From assembly GCA_002633005.1 (NCBI GenBank), contig NMRA01000076.1, positions 870,748 to 934,747 of the forward strand: a stretch of DNA of 64,000 nucleotides. The letters are read 5' to 3'. The position numbers and the translations under genes were made by a program. The DNA is from Phoronis australis (Eukaryota > Phoronida > Phoronidae). Positions 51,397 through 62,635 of this stretch are shown here, one piece after another (the first letter of the stretch is position 1; each line of letters starts with the position of its first letter). The notes under the pieces were generated by a model. The model saw only the letters and a list, made by a program, of their open reading frames with translations, searched no databases and was not told where the DNA came from.

Positions 51397-53310
51397 TTAA
51401 TCAACTTCTTCCACAGTAGGCTCTCCGGTTTGAGCGAAGTTCTGGGACCCGTCGTTCGCTTTATCACCAGCGTGGATTTTTGTCATGATGGGAGAGCAAA
51501 ATTTTTGAATTTCATTTAGCTGGTGTTCAAACTCTTCTTTTTCAGCCAGGTTATTTTTGTCCAACCAACTTATAACCTCTTCACACTTTTTGACGACACT
51601 CTCTTTATCCGAATCTGATATTTTGGAATTTCTCGCCCCATCTTCAGCCGCTTGCTTACAGTTAAATACGTAGCTCTCTAGTTGGTTCTTGGCCGCCACA
51701 CGAGCGCGCTGCTTGTCGTCCTCGTCTCGAAACTTCTCCGCGTCATTCACCATGCGCTCAATTTCCTCCTTTGACAGCCTGCCTTTGTCGTTGCTGATGG
51801 TGATGTTGTTAGACTTGCCTGAGCTCTTGTCGCGTGCACTTACTTTCAAAATACCATTTGTATCCACATCGAAGGTGACTTCAATCTGAGGCACGCCTCT
51901 TGGTGCTGGAGGAATACCAGACAGTTCAAACTGGCCCAGGAGGTTGTTGTCCTTGGTCATAGCCCTCTCACCTTCAAACACCTGGACGGTCACACCTGGC
52001 TGATTGTCTGCGTATGTAGTGAAAATCTGCGATTTATTCAGAGGAACCTTGCTGTTTCTGTCTATGATGTTAGTCATGACGCCACCTGCCGTCTCGATGC
52101 CAAGTGACAAGGGAGTGACATCAACAAGCAGCAAATCAGAAACGGCATCATCTTTAACACCGGACAAAATGGCAGCTTGAACAGCTGCGCCATAAGCAAC
52201 AGCCTCGTCGGGGTTGATAGACTTATTCAGTTCCTTTCCATTCAAGAAATCCACGAGCAACTTTTGAATCTTAGGAATTCTTGTCGACCCACCCACCAGG
52301 ACTACTTCATGCAGTTGAGATTTGTCAAGTTTGGCGTCTCTCAAACATGTTTCTACTGGCTCGAGAGTTTTTCTGAACAAATCCCCGCACAATTCTTCGA
52401 AACGGGCACGGGTTATTTTTGTGTAAAAGTCAATTCCTTCATACAGCGAATCAATTTCCACACTTGCTTCAGTTCCACTCGACAGCGTTCTCTTTGCACG
52501 TTCACATGCAGTGCGTAGACGTCTCAGGGATCGGGGATTCACGCTCAAATCTTTGTGATGTTTTCGGTTAAATTCTTGGACAAAATGGGCCACCAACCTG
52601 TTGTCAAAGTCCTCCCCACCTAGATGAGTGTCGCCAGCCGTCGCCATGACTTCAAACAGAGAACCATCACTGATGTTAAGGATAGAAACATCGAAGGTAC
52701 CACCACCAAGGTCAAAAATCAAAACGTTTTTCTCACCCTTCAGATTTTTATCCAATCCGTAGGCCAGAGCAGCTGCGGTCGGTTCGTTGATAATTCGCAT
52801 CACATTCAACCCAGCAATGGAGCCTGCATCTTTCGTCGCCTGTCTCTGAGAATCATTGAAATACGCCGGAACTGTTACCACAGCATTTGTGACCGTCTGA
52901 CCTAAATATGCCTCGGCTGTTTCCTTCATACTGGTCAACACCATCGAACTGATTTCCTCTGGCGTAAATGTTTTCGGTTCGCCCTTGTAGTTGACTTTAA
53001 GTTTTGGTTTACCTCCAACATTATCCACTTTAAACGGCCAGTGTTTCATATCGTCTTGCACAGCCGTGTCGTTGAACCGCCTTCCAATCAGACGTTTGGC
53101 GTCAAAAATGGTGTTGAGGGGATTCATGGCGACCTGGTTTTTCGCTCCATCCCCGATCAGTCGTTCCGTGTCCGTAAATGCGACGTAACTCGGCGTAGTT
53201 CTGTTTCCCTGGTCGTTGGCAATTATCTCAACCTTGCCGTGCTGAAAAATTCCAACACAAGAGTAGGTTGTACCCAGGTCTATGCCAATAGCGGGAGCTT
53301 TCTGTGCCAT
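51397..53310 (-). CDS. HSP70: Cytosolic heat shock protein 70, intronless
   Basis: ATP-dependent chaperone of the cytosol and nucleus. The 637-residue frame has the three HSP70 signatures: IDLGTTYS near residue 10, [15 protein letters not shown] near 196 and [14 protein letters not shown] near 335. The nucleotide-binding domain covers about residues 5-385, the linker is [16 protein letters not shown], then come the peptide-binding domain and helical lid. It ends EPTVEEVD: the EEVD tail is the docking site for TPR cochaperones and marks a cytosolic form. The tail has no GGMP repeats. The start [13 protein letters not shown] fits the family. No intron, and heat-shock elements upstream, which is typical of the stress-inducible paralogues. 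A candidate poly(A) signal AATAAA lies at 51044-51039. The ATG sits in TATATAATGG, so the start codon overlaps a TATA-like string. Confidence 0.98.
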   Translation of the reverse strand: MAQKAPAIGIDLGTTYSCVGIFQHGKVEIIANDQGNRTTPSYVAFTDTERLIGDGAKNQVAMNPLNTIFDAKRLIGRRFNDTAVQDDMKHWPFKVDNVGGKPKLKVNYKGEPKTFTPEEISSMVLTSMKETAEAYLGQTVTNAVVTVPAYFNDSQRQATKDAGSIAGLNVMRIINEPTAAALAYGLDKNLKGEKNVLIFDLGGGTFDVSILNISDGSLFEVMATAGDTHLGGEDFDNRLVAHFVQEFNRKHHKDLSVNPRSLRRLRTACERAKRTLSSGTEASVEIDSLYEGIDFYTKITRARFEELCGDLFRKTLEPVETCLRDAKLDKSQLHEVVLVGGSTRIPKIQKLLVDFLNGKELNKSINPDEAVAYGAAVQAAILSGVKDDAVSDLLLVDVTPLSLGIETAGGVMTNIIDRNSKVPLNKSQIFTTYADNQPGVTVQVFEGERAMTKDNNLLGQFELSGIPPAPRGVPQIEVTFDVDTNGILKVSARDKSSGKSNNITISNDKGRLSKEEIERMVNDAEKFRDEDDKQRARVAAKNQLESYVFNCKQAAEDGARNSKISDSDKESVVKKCEEVISWLDKNNLAEKEEFEHQLNEIQKFCSPIMTKIHAGDKANDGSQNFAQTGEPTVEEVD

Positions 53311-53343
53311 TATATAGCCGGTGGAATGCCGAACTCACTTGAA

Positions 53344-53352
53344 TAATATATA
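53344..53352 (-). promoter_or_regulatory. Candidate HSP70 TATA box
   Basis: TATATATTA on the minus strand, 34-42 bases upstream of the HSP70 ATG. If used, the leader would be only about ten bases. A second TATA-like string directly overlaps the ATG, so assignment is uncertain. Confidence 0.45.
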
Positions 53353-53451
53353 CCGTTGAGATTTTCTTTCGCGACCTACTGTTTTATTCACAGTTTGTGA
53401 TCATGAACTAACCCATGGCAAACGGAATCTCTTCTTATAGTCTCAAGAAGA

Positions 53452-53464
53452 GAAATTTCTAGAA
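53452..53464 (-). promoter_or_regulatory. Heat shock element, three perfect half-sites
   Basis: Plus-strand reading GAAatTTCtaGAA, the perfect alternating HSF1 pattern, about 145 bases upstream of the HSP70 ATG. It extends with further TTC-like steps on the minus strand (TTCtaGAAatTTCtcTTC). Confidence 0.85.
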
Positions 53465-53510
53465 CATTACTCTGATTTCGTCAGAATCTAGTCCGTTCTA
53501 TAATTATCTC

Positions 53511-53518
53511 GAATGTTC
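53511..53518 (-). promoter_or_regulatory. Heat shock element, two half-sites
   Basis: GAAtgTTC followed by taG; two perfect half-sites about 200 bases upstream of HSP70. Confidence 0.6.
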
Positions 53519-53555
53519 TAGTGTTTTCCACTCGGGGATTTCCACTCGCATTGGG

Positions 53556-53568
53556 GAATCTTCTAGAA
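53556..53568 (-). promoter_or_regulatory. Heat shock element, three perfect half-sites
   Basis: GAAtcTTCtaGAA, about 250 bases upstream of the HSP70 ATG. An inverted CCAAT box (ATTGG, 53550-53554) is adjacent. Confidence 0.8.
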
Positions 53569-53569
53569 A

Positions 53570-54086
53570 CTAGGTTAAAGGTCACGTGATGTAAACATAA
53601 CCTTATAGTCAAGGGAGATAATTACCCAAGTTATTGACGAATCAACAACAACGAGTTCGCTTGTCAATATCAGGGTTGACTTACTTGAAGCCACCTTATC
53701 TAAAGGTAACGAATACACATACGTACGCTAACTCGACGTCACCATAGCGTCACCTTATAAAGTTGTGTCGTAACTTAATATAAAGTAACCTCGAATTGAC
53801 CTTAGCACCAGCTCGATTTCAATGTGCTTGTATGGCGTCACCACCATGCCCGCCTGTGACACCTGGCAGATTTTTTGTTATCAATACTGATTGTGACTTC
53901 AGTACTCGGGCCTGTAGCCAGCACATGAGCGGGGATGGTTCGAATTTCTAGAAAGGTGGACAAGCAACAGTAATCAAATTCGGACGTTATGTGATCCATA
54001 AATATAGACTAACGTTCTCGCCATTCCGCGAATAATACGCTTGCAATTACCGCCCTTCCTTCTGAGCGGCTTTCACCAGGCGTGCG
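53570..54086. other. HSP70 upstream spacer
   Basis: One further TTCtaGAA half-site pair near 53946-53953 and a CACGTG-containing GGTCACGTGATG near 53580. No coding sequence recognised. Confidence 0.4.
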
Positions 54087-54223
54087 TTCAGTAGACGCTA
54101 GGCCCTACGCTAGGACCTAGCTAAAACCTAGTCAAAGTCACGTGTTCTCATTTAAAATGCACGGCAATATCTCACGTAATCTCGCGAAGTCTTGCTTTTT
54201 AGCGAGGTCCTAGCGTTACTGAA
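54087..54223. mobile_element. TTCAGTA palindromic MITE, copy 2 (upstream of HSP70)
   Basis: Left end TTCAGTAGACGCTAGG, right end CCTAGCGTTACTGAA, imperfect reverse complements; 137 bp. Matches copy 1 through TCACGTAATCTCGCGAAGTC and TTTAGCGAGGTC. Confidence 0.85.
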
Positions 54224-55269
54224 GGGGAGGCAGGATCAAAGAGAGTGCGGCGCCCGTGTCGGATACGGTTGTGTTGACCACATTACGGTCCTACGCTAGC
54301 AAGACCCAATTAAGTGTAATTACCCCACCATAAACTGTCATAAGTATCACTGCCTGTACATAATGGCGAATTTTCAACATGCATTAATAAATAATTTTTG
54401 TTGAAACCGAATACCACGGCGGTATTCAGCTGGAAAAAAACAACCAAGTAAGGTTTTGGATTTTCAAAAATCAATGAACTTAGCTAAAAACTACAAACAT
54501 CAAGTTGGGTACCATTGAAGATAAACGACCAAGCGCATAGATACAATCGGGGGATTTACAGACACTGATCAGAGTTAACAATATATTACATGGATTATTC
54601 TTTTAATATTCTTTCAATCTCGTTTTACCAGATTTTTGACTAGGAAACAGTTGTATTTAACTTGTGCCCACTCTATATGTTTATGGCTGACAAAAAGCTA
54701 GATTAGTTATGTAGTTAGTGCAACCGAAGTCGTTTGGAGATTCTAAATCTTCAATTTGGCTATCACCTTTGGCACTTTTGTATATATTTTATGATTTGAG
54801 TTCTAGTAAAGATTAAGCTTGAACTAATGACAAGTATGGTTTTGTTCGCTGTCAAATGTTTAATGTAGCTGCAATCTGGAAAGTTCAAGGATGGGTTCAG
54901 AATTAGCTGGCGATCAAATCTACTACTGTTTTTGGTACTTCAAGTTCAAAAATAAAATAAAAAGATATCAACCCGTTCCTGCCGTGGTAAGAAAAAAACA
55001 ACAACATGAGTATTAAAATGAAATAACAAAAAGCCGGTATGAAACATATTTAAAACCTTCGTTCCTTTGGGAAGTTGCCCATAGTCAAGAAAAACACATA
55101 TTATTTTTTTAGTCTTACGAATACGGAAAATGAGTACGTACTTGCATTTATAAAAGAATATGAAGTAGGAATGTTGATGAATTATCGACTACGATACAGT
55201 CAATTGCATTTCACTTTTATTTTATTTATTTATTGTGATATTTACAATGAAGGTAACCCCATTATTTTT
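54224..55269. other. Spacer without recognised features
   Basis: AT-rich; no coding exon, repeat or RNA gene recognised. Confidence 0.5.
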
Positions 55270-55740
55270 CACTGCTTTCCATGGGGGCCCTCAATAAAAG
55301 CATATAAGGACAGAAAGACACATAAACAGACTTAAAAAATGAATGACCATACTTAAATGACATGGAAAGACTGATGGAACAAATTAAATAATAAACAAAC
55401 AATAAATGGAATATGCTAAAATTATAAGACAACATGATTAAACAAAAACAGTTAAATAAATAATGAACATAATTAATAAAAGTACAAGACATCATGTACA
55501 TAGATGAATAAAATAGGATATTGAGGGCATGATATGATTTACATAGAACACTTCTAATTAAACTGACGTCTGATAATTCTTCCACCATCTTGTTAAGATG
55601 CAGATTTGGAATCGGAGCGGAGTGTGTTCCATAAATAAGCCCTGATGTAAGTAAATGAATTTTTACCAGTTTCGGCAAATTGAAATTGGATGACTGTGAG
55701 ACCCTTGCGTTGTAGCGATTAGCAGGTATCGTAAACAATA
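55270..55740 (-). pseudogene. Possible decayed C-terminal remnant of a non-LTR retrotransposon
   Basis: A minus-strand frame begins RYNARVSQSSNFNLPKLVK, which recalls the YNTR...NFxLP(R/K) tail common in CR1/Jockey-type reverse transcriptases, then becomes AT-rich and uninformative. No catalytic motif remains. Tentative. Confidence 0.3.
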
Positions 55741-57365
55741 TTAGAATCGGCGCCTGTATCTTCGTTAGGGAGACACCTCATTGATAAAAACTTCCAGAAT
55801 CTTCGAAAGATCTACTTCATGTTCATGAAAACGAATCGTGGTACATTGTACAATTTGAGAATTTTGTGACCATGGGCTTCGTCTATAAATTATGATCTTA
55901 GATGGCACTCTGTTGACGGAAGAGGGTAACCGAGGCAAAAGACATCATTTCGTCAGGCCAATGTACCTCTATTTTCCGATGAAAATCAGAGAACATACAT
56001 CCGTCAAGAAAATAAATCAGTACCAGAGATTGGTTTTCACCTTATCGAGACTATTTTCTAGATGTCAGGTTACTATGCATCACGAAATAAACCGTTTTCA
56101 TTCACAATAAGTGACTAATGAATTTAAGCTCACAGTCACTTCGTAAAACATTGTGGTGCATGTTCAAGTCGTCTTGGAAATAATTGTAGTTTAACTGGTT
56201 ATGGTAGAACAGACATTTCCCTACGGTTGCCATTATTCAAATTGTCTGCGTTAAAGGGAGTTGAAGATAAAGCAACTTCACCTAAAATTGTTTTACAATA
56301 TGTAGGGTGCTAGAATATGCAAATTTGCCTAACTTAGGAACATCATGTATCGGGAATGTCTGATCGTGTTTAGGTGAAATATTCAAACATAATGTTGTAT
56401 GAACCATAGCTCCAGAACGCTGTTTTTGAAATGGTACGCTTTTGCATGAGGGTCGGACTATCAAAAATAGGAGTTTCGTGATTTTCGTGAAAATTTTGTA
56501 AAGTTAGATAAACGATAACAAAACGACGTTTTAGGAAATTCAACTGTAACATCGTTTCTGAGATCTCATCTTGCCTCTCAGACTATAACCAGAATACGTC
56601 GACCGGCGTCAGTCCGAAAATGTTAATTTGGCGTTGTCGCCGTTGTCGCCGTTGTCTCCGGCCGTAAAGTGAAAATCCGTCCCGGACTGATTCTGAAGAT
56701 ACACAGACAAAACCAAAACATAAAATTTGGAAAATGACGCATGAATGCATTGCCTGTGTTCTTATTGGTAAATGTAGTACAAATAACATCCTTTCACAGA
56801 AAGGGGTATTATGAGACAGAATAAAGGCCGAATTCCATTTTCGTTTTTAGCCATGCGACGAAATGCTTTGAGATTCAACTGCCGGCGCTGAACCATCGGG
56901 CATAACTGAAAACAAGAAGAGATAACCGCGTTACATCAGTGAGAATTATCCAAGTTTTGAGCGAAAAATATGCCAACAAAATACTTTATACGGACCCGGG
57001 CCCTACGTACGTGCACCCTTTTCAGGGAGTTTCTAGTACAACACTCGATGAGGTACCCGTTCGTGGTGCATTTTCAGGGAAATGTCGTTAAAAACTTGAA
57101 GTCTTTCACTCGAGCGGGCCGTTCCTTACACATGGAAGGGAATAACCCCACGCCCGTTTGAATCAGCGCGTCGACTGCTCAACGGGCTGAGAAAAAGGTA
57201 CGCTGGTACGCGTAGCTCAAGAAACTTTTTAGATCAAAGCGACCCCCATGCCCCATTGGCAAACAAAAACAACTAGCGACATCTAGTCGGTCGGTGACCC
57301 AGTTAAAAAAAACGATAGTAGCTTGCCGCGATTAGTGTATTTCTGCAAGTAACATAACAAAAAGG
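55741..57365. other. Upstream region of the phosphoribosyltransferase gene
   Basis: Contains a short tandem run of CGTTGTCGC-type 9-mers at about 56630-56660. The last 350 bases are more GC-rich. No TATA box recognised; no other gene seen. Confidence 0.45.
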
Positions 57366-58001
57366 ATGGAAGACGCTGTTCCGATAAAGAAGGAACCAGG
57401 GTGGTATTTGTCCTTGATGGCACCCAATGTAAAGGGCCCAGATTACTGCTGGCTTGACCCATCACGACTCTACATAAACAAAGACGCTTTGAAAGACTGT
57501 ACTCAAGATTTGATCGCTCCTTTCTGCGACGAGAAGATTGACCTAGTTGCTGGGCTGGATGCCATGGGGTTTATTTTGGGAGCTGCCATAGCAAACCAGT
57601 TACAAACGGGTTTTTTGGCATTACGAAAAGCTGGTCATCTGTGTGTTAAAACGGACAGTGTTCCTTACTCCGATTACTCCGGTCGAGTGAAAACCATGGA
57701 AATCCGCATGGATCCAAGGCCGTTTCCCCCCGGAACGAAGGTACTGATTGTTGATCAGTGGGTGGAGACGGGGGGTACTATGCTAGCGGCTGTGAAGCTG
57801 ATCGAGAAGTTTCAAGGGGTTGTCGTTGGATGTGCTGCCATAGCGATTGAGAACGGAGAAGTTTCAGAAATCTCTCGCGATTTACAGAAGAGGTACAAGT
57901 GCGTGTCCTGTGTACCCCCTCATCTTCAAGCTCAATTTGACAGGAAGTATTTGGATAGTTTCAAACGCTTCCAGTCAAGCGAGGTCGGCGATTGTCATTA
58001 G
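57366..58001 (+). CDS. APRT-like phosphoribosyltransferase, intronless
   Basis: A 211-residue type I phosphoribosyltransferase-fold protein. These enzymes join a base to PRPP with release of pyrophosphate. Seen: LDAMGFILGAAIANQL (residues 64-79) and GFLALRKAGHL (82-92) correspond to the GIDARGFLLG...GFVPIRKKGKLP core of adenine phosphoribosyltransferase; PYSDYSGRVKTMEIRMD (100-116) to its flexible Tyr-Gly-Glu loop; VLIVDQWVETGGTM (126-139) to the PRPP loop. In that loop the second acidic residue of the usual Asp-Asp pair is Gln. A longer N terminus (about 35 residues) and an extra C-terminal tail after 175 set it apart from true APRT (about 180 residues). The start has a fair context (AAAGGATGG). 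No intron. Substrate unknown; adenine is only one possibility. Confidence 0.8.
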   Translation: MEDAVPIKKEPGWYLSLMAPNVKGPDYCWLDPSRLYINKDALKDCTQDLIAPFCDEKIDLVAGLDAMGFILGAAIANQLQTGFLALRKAGHLCVKTDSVPYSDYSGRVKTMEIRMDPRPFPPGTKVLIVDQWVETGGTMLAAVKLIEKFQGVVVGCAAIAIENGEVSEISRDLQKRYKCVSCVPPHLQAQFDRKYLDSFKRFQSSEVGDCH

Positions 58002-58654
58002 TCCGTGGCGCTCGAGCACTGCTGGTTTGAAGGGGCAGAGTGTCTTGCAGACCCGATGATGTTGGCTTAGTATAACCGATTGTTGTTGCAACTGCTCAAT
58101 AGACATCATTGTTTTTTATTATTGTTGAAATAATATTTAGAGGAACATTTCGCCACTGCATTATCAGTGTCAATGTTGAGTTGCTGACGAAAGTGCTTTG
58201 GGGTTTATGACTACCACTGACGTTCACCCGACCCTGAATTGTTAGCGAAGCAGGCGACAACTCAAGTACGACAGGCCAGTGGGCACACGCGCCTTTTTTG
58301 AATTCGCAATTGCTCAACCCTAATTAACTCCGTGTTTTCCTGCCATGCAGTGAGTCAATGATGGATTCGAAGTTCTTGCTGAAAGAACAGACCTATATTA
58401 TATTATGAGTAAAAGGCACGACTAATTCGATTTTCGTTTCTTACTCAGCTAAACAGGGCGAAGTGTAGAATTAATAGCTGCAGTTTCTTTCATCAGCCAG
58501 TGTGCCAAGTTGTTCGGCGTGATGTAATGGTTGTGTACAGGCCTTTAGTGTCACAAGATTTATTACTCACTCGCAATGTTCATGTCTGAGCTCACATAGT
58601 TTGTCTCGAAGCTCACATGTGCTCGCGCGTGATCGAAAGGGGACTTGCCATGGG
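58002..58654. other. Downstream of the phosphoribosyltransferase gene
   Basis: No AATAAA poly(A) signal on the plus strand was seen here; no other gene recognised. Confidence 0.45.
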
Positions 58655-58800
58655 CCACGCACCATGGGCGGCTTGGGGGGGGTTATAGCCCCCACTTTTT
58701 TCAATGTTGCGCCACCCATGGTCAATGGGGTGTGCAACACAGGGGGGGGGCTGGGGGGGGCTATAGCTCCCCCACTTTTTTCACTGCTGCGCCGCCCATG
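58655..58800 (+). repeat. Two tandem G-run/CTATAG/C-run units
   Basis: Two units, each with CTTGGGGGGGG or CTGGGGGGGG, then TATAGC(C/T)CCC, CACTTTTTTCA and GCGCC(A/G)CCCATG. The G-run and C-run pair around the central TATA. Resembles the ends of hAT-like elements. Confidence 0.7.
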
Positions 58801-59084
58801 CTTGCTCATCATTTGTCACACAACTGGCTTTTAACTTGTCGATCCAACGCCATGGTTGTCGTAAGTCTATCGTCTTCGATAGAGTTACTATAATATAGTA
58901 AGTTTATAGATAGTGATAATAGGAGCCTAGCTGTATTAATAGAGCTAAGAATGACTAAAAATCCCGAGGTTACACTGTGAAATAATTCACTGGTTATACA
59001 CCTTAGACAGATTCGCTTCTGTAAATTGGTATATTCTGGAACTACGTCATGCCGCATACGAGTCACCTTATAGAGAGGCAGCAC

Positions 59085-60922
59085 AGAGCACTTAGCATAG
59101 ATGAACGAGGTACTAAAATCTAACCATTGGAGCACTTAAGAGTCCACCTCAGTACATACGGAAATGGACGGCTGCCGTTGTCTGCACTATGGTAATGACT
59201 CCTTGGGACCTTAGAAGGGGGCATAAAATGAGCTAGATTAGATATTCGAGTACAAGCCAAAACTGATTTAAAACGGACAATAGTACCGCACTGAACATCG
59301 AAAAACCCATGACAGACAAATTGCAGCCTGGTAAGGGTCCGCCAGAAACCCAACAAGGACCCCACAAAATGATCTACCTCATACATTCAAGGTACCACCA
59401 AAAACCAATTCCATGTGATTCAATACATGTCACTGGTCACTAAATGTCCTATGACAAACAAAACACATTGGGTTGTACCCGTCAGAAGTCCCCAAAAAGC
59501 TCAACCACGGTATGCTATTGAAAGTTTGACCCACGATATCGAGGTACCGGCTAAAACTGACTTGAAATCAACATCGTGCCGCGATGAACACCGAATGACA
59601 CAAGACAGACAAATTGTCCCCTGGAAAAGATTCGCCAGAAACTCAAAAACAACGCCGAAAAAGGAGCTAGCTCATACATTCGAGGTACCAAAAGAAACAA
59701 TTCCATGTGATTAAAATAGAAATTACTGGTTCTAATTGGCCTTTGATAGACAAAACCCACTCTGGGTTGTGCGCGCCAGCCTCAGAAATCTCGACCACTT
59801 AATTCTGTTGAAACCGTGTGATGTATTTAATTATGAAGATCCCGGTTAGTAAGACTTGGTAGAGTTTCGTAGAATCAAGAATTACGATAAGGAATTGTTT
59901 GTGATCGCTTTCTTCGTTTGGAGTTCTTGGCGAATTCTTGTATTTCCGTAATACGTTCGCGTCTCAGTAGGCTACTCATGTGAATTCTCTACTACTTTGA
60001 AATTAATAAAAGCGAGACACTGAGTGGCAAATGGATGATGGTGGAACGTAAGCATCTTGGAAAATACCTAATACCACTAAAACTTTGGGAAACTAGGAAC
60101 TGTCAAAAAACCAACCCATTAAGTGGTGATTAAAACCGCAGCTAGTGTAGCATAATGAACTATCAAAACTGTCCATTTTTCCGTTTTTGAGTGGAGCGGG
60201 AAATATGGTTATGTCGCGTTGGAAATTACAATAGTATATTATAGTATGTCAATTTAACAGTGCGTCAAAAAGCGAGACATTTAGATGGTGTGGCGAAATG
60301 GCGGAAAATTTTCAAAAAAGTGTGACATTCCGCAAAGATTGGAGCATGAAAGACCTACAGTGTATATGGACCATTTCTTGGGGAGAAAACACTTGTCTGG
60401 CATGGCGGCAACTGTATTCGCCTTCCTTTAAGTGGTACCATGGCAGCTGATCATCCACCGGATTCTCAAGTTTTCCATGGAGAGGTCGACACGCTTCTTA
60501 CCTTCCACTTAGCCAACTCAAGTGGCAATGCATTCGTCAGTGCCTCTAACACGGATGTTATTGTCTGTCATAGTACATTTAGTATTCATTCACATGGAAT
60601 TGTTTTTTGTGGTACCTCGAATGTATGAGCTAGCTCATTTCAGGGGACCTTTTTGGGGGTGGACCCTTTCCAGACTGCAATTTGTCTGTCATGGGTCATT
60701 CGGTGTTAAGTGCGGTACTATTGTTCGTTTTATATCCGTTTTGGCCAGTACCTTGAATATCTAATCTAGCTCATTTTGGACCCCTTGTAAGGTCCACGGG
60801 AGTCACACTCTGAGTGCAGACAATGTCAGACGTCCATTTCTGTAAACACTGAGATGGACTCTAAGTGCTCCTATGGCCAGATGTTGATACCTTGTTCATC
60901 TATGCTAAGTGCTCTGGGCTGT
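59085..60922. mobile_element. ~1.8-kb foldback element with nested direct repeats
   Basis: Left arm 59085-59465 and right arm 60560-60922 are imperfect reverse complements. Shared strings, in opposite senses, include AGAGCACTTAGCATAGATGA, TCTAATCTAGCTCATTTT, CATGACAGACAAATTGCAG and CAATTCCATGTGA. A second copy of most of the left arm lies at 59541-59815 in direct orientation. The central 700 bases are AT-rich spacer. No transposase frame was found, so it would be non-autonomous. Confidence 0.8.
59541..59815 (+). repeat. Internal direct repeat of the foldback left arm
   Basis: Repeats 59245-59535 at a period of about 296: AAACTGA.TT.AAA, GACAGACAAATTG, TCGCCAGAAACTCAA, CTCATACATTCGAGGTACCA and CAATTCCATGTGATT are shared. 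Confidence 0.8.
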
Positions 60923-61746
60923 CGATCTATTGTTAATTCTATGAAAAATTAAAGACCACTGGGATTTACCAAGCATTTACTAACTAATGGGACTAGTACA
61001 AAACAGCTTTGCAAAACGTGGACATTGAAGATCGCATTATTATAGCCATTAATATGACCAACGACCTACGGCAACACTTGTAAATATTATTAACATACGG
61101 TGAAAACGGATTTCTTGTATGGCTGCATTCTGCAGTTAGTGCAGTGGCCCAGTAAGCCTAGATGGCTGCGAAAAAAATCTGCTTCCAACGCTGATCTAGC
61201 TGTTACGTTTCGCGAACGAAAGCAACGTCTTCACTTTATATCTGTTTGCCAGTGGCTCAACGGTTATTCGTCAAACCATTGCTTCGAAAATGTTCATAAA
61301 CCACAAACGATATTCTGTGTGTAAGAGTTTGTTTGAACAAAGGTTGATTTGTCATTGAGTTGTTTTAGTTTTTGGTGCATATAGTTTTCATACTTACCAT
61401 AAATCACGTATTCAAGAAAGAGACGGTTCAAGCTATGACGTCCTTTTATCTAAGTTATCAACATGATACTTCTGAAATCTCACATTCAAATTTTTCGATT
61501 GCATTCCAATGTTTGTTGGAGTATTTTATGCATCTGATGACAAAAAAGACAACCGAAAACAAACGATAATACAGGCATACATTTTTAGCAAATAGATGAT
61601 TTCCTGTTCCGAATCTCTAGACAGTGAATAGGTCTATTTAGCATTCTGTGCATGTAAATTACTATATTTATTAGTCAGTGAACTCCATTCGGTCCACGAC
61701 GTGTACATCCTGGTGCAGTGGACATAATAGGTTATAGGCTACACCT
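60923..61746. other. Spacer without recognised features
   Basis: Only short chance frames; nothing recognised. Confidence 0.5.
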
Positions 61747-62044
61747 CAGGGCGGATCCAGGATCCAGAGGCGGGGCACAGGAATAACCAGAATTTCGCCA
61801 CATGCATGCACCCAGCCTAAAATGTAGGGATATATGGGTCTTGAACTTTTGGGTTTGTGGACCTTATTACTGAAAAAACGGGTAAACGGGGTTTGTTCGA
61901 GGCTAGGCATTGTGCATTCGCCCCCTGAGCCCCCTAGATGCGCGCGTATGCTAGTCAGCATTTCGAACCCTGAACTGCCAAATGGAATCTGGGAGAATTT
62001 TAGGGGGGCATGGCCCCCCCCCCTCCTCCCTAAGTCCGCCACTG
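61747..62044. mobile_element. hAT-like non-autonomous element, ~298 bp
   Basis: Left end CAGGGCGGATCCAGG; right end, reversed, CAGTGGCGGACTTAGG. These are typical hAT-type termini, with a run of C next to the right end. A 5-base CACCT flanks both sides (61742-61746 and 62045-62049), less than the usual 8-bp duplication. Confidence 0.7.
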
Positions 62045-62635
62045 CACCTATTTGTGATCTCTGACAGACTTGTTTAATTTATTGGTAATTAACACATATA
62101 ATATCAACCAATTTTAATTATACCTGAATTGATATGTTCACATCTCACACATCCAAGACTTGCGTATATACACATTACATGAATCTAAATATAGAATTTC
62201 AAAACAGGAGAGCCAAAAAGGATCCAATGATTTTTATGTTCAAACATTGTTTTAATAGATATCTGAAATCCTAAAACGTCTTCTTTTAAAGAGTTCAATG
62301 GGAGAAGTTGAACGTTTGAGACAGATGATCTGATATTTTTCAAAGAATACGAAAATTCCCAGGCCTACTCAATTTGACAATATCTTTTGAGAGAAAGTCA
62401 AATTTCCTTTTTCAAATATCCAGTAAGTGATCGCAAACAACACAATTTTGGTCCAATGAAAAAGGGTACTATTTTCAGGATCGTGTCTACACTCAGTTTC
62501 AATGAAAGTTCATTGTGGCTAAGATGCGGTGAAAATATAGTTTGAACCCTATTTAAAGGGACGTCATCGGCTGAAATCAAGGCCAGTGTACTGTCTACCG
62601 TTTAAATACGCTTACAAAATACTAGTTAATGTATT

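Noticed and set aside
52177..52518. 113-codon plus-strand ORF
   Set aside because: Antisense shadow of HSP70, as are the other plus-strand frames between 51689 and 53346.
57283..57465. 60-codon minus-strand ORF over the phosphoribosyltransferase start
   Set aside because: Overlaps the gene on the opposite strand without any recognised content.
61746..62042. 98-codon minus-strand ORF
   Set aside because: Coincides with a hAT-like non-autonomous element; proline/glycine-rich content comes from the G/C-runs.
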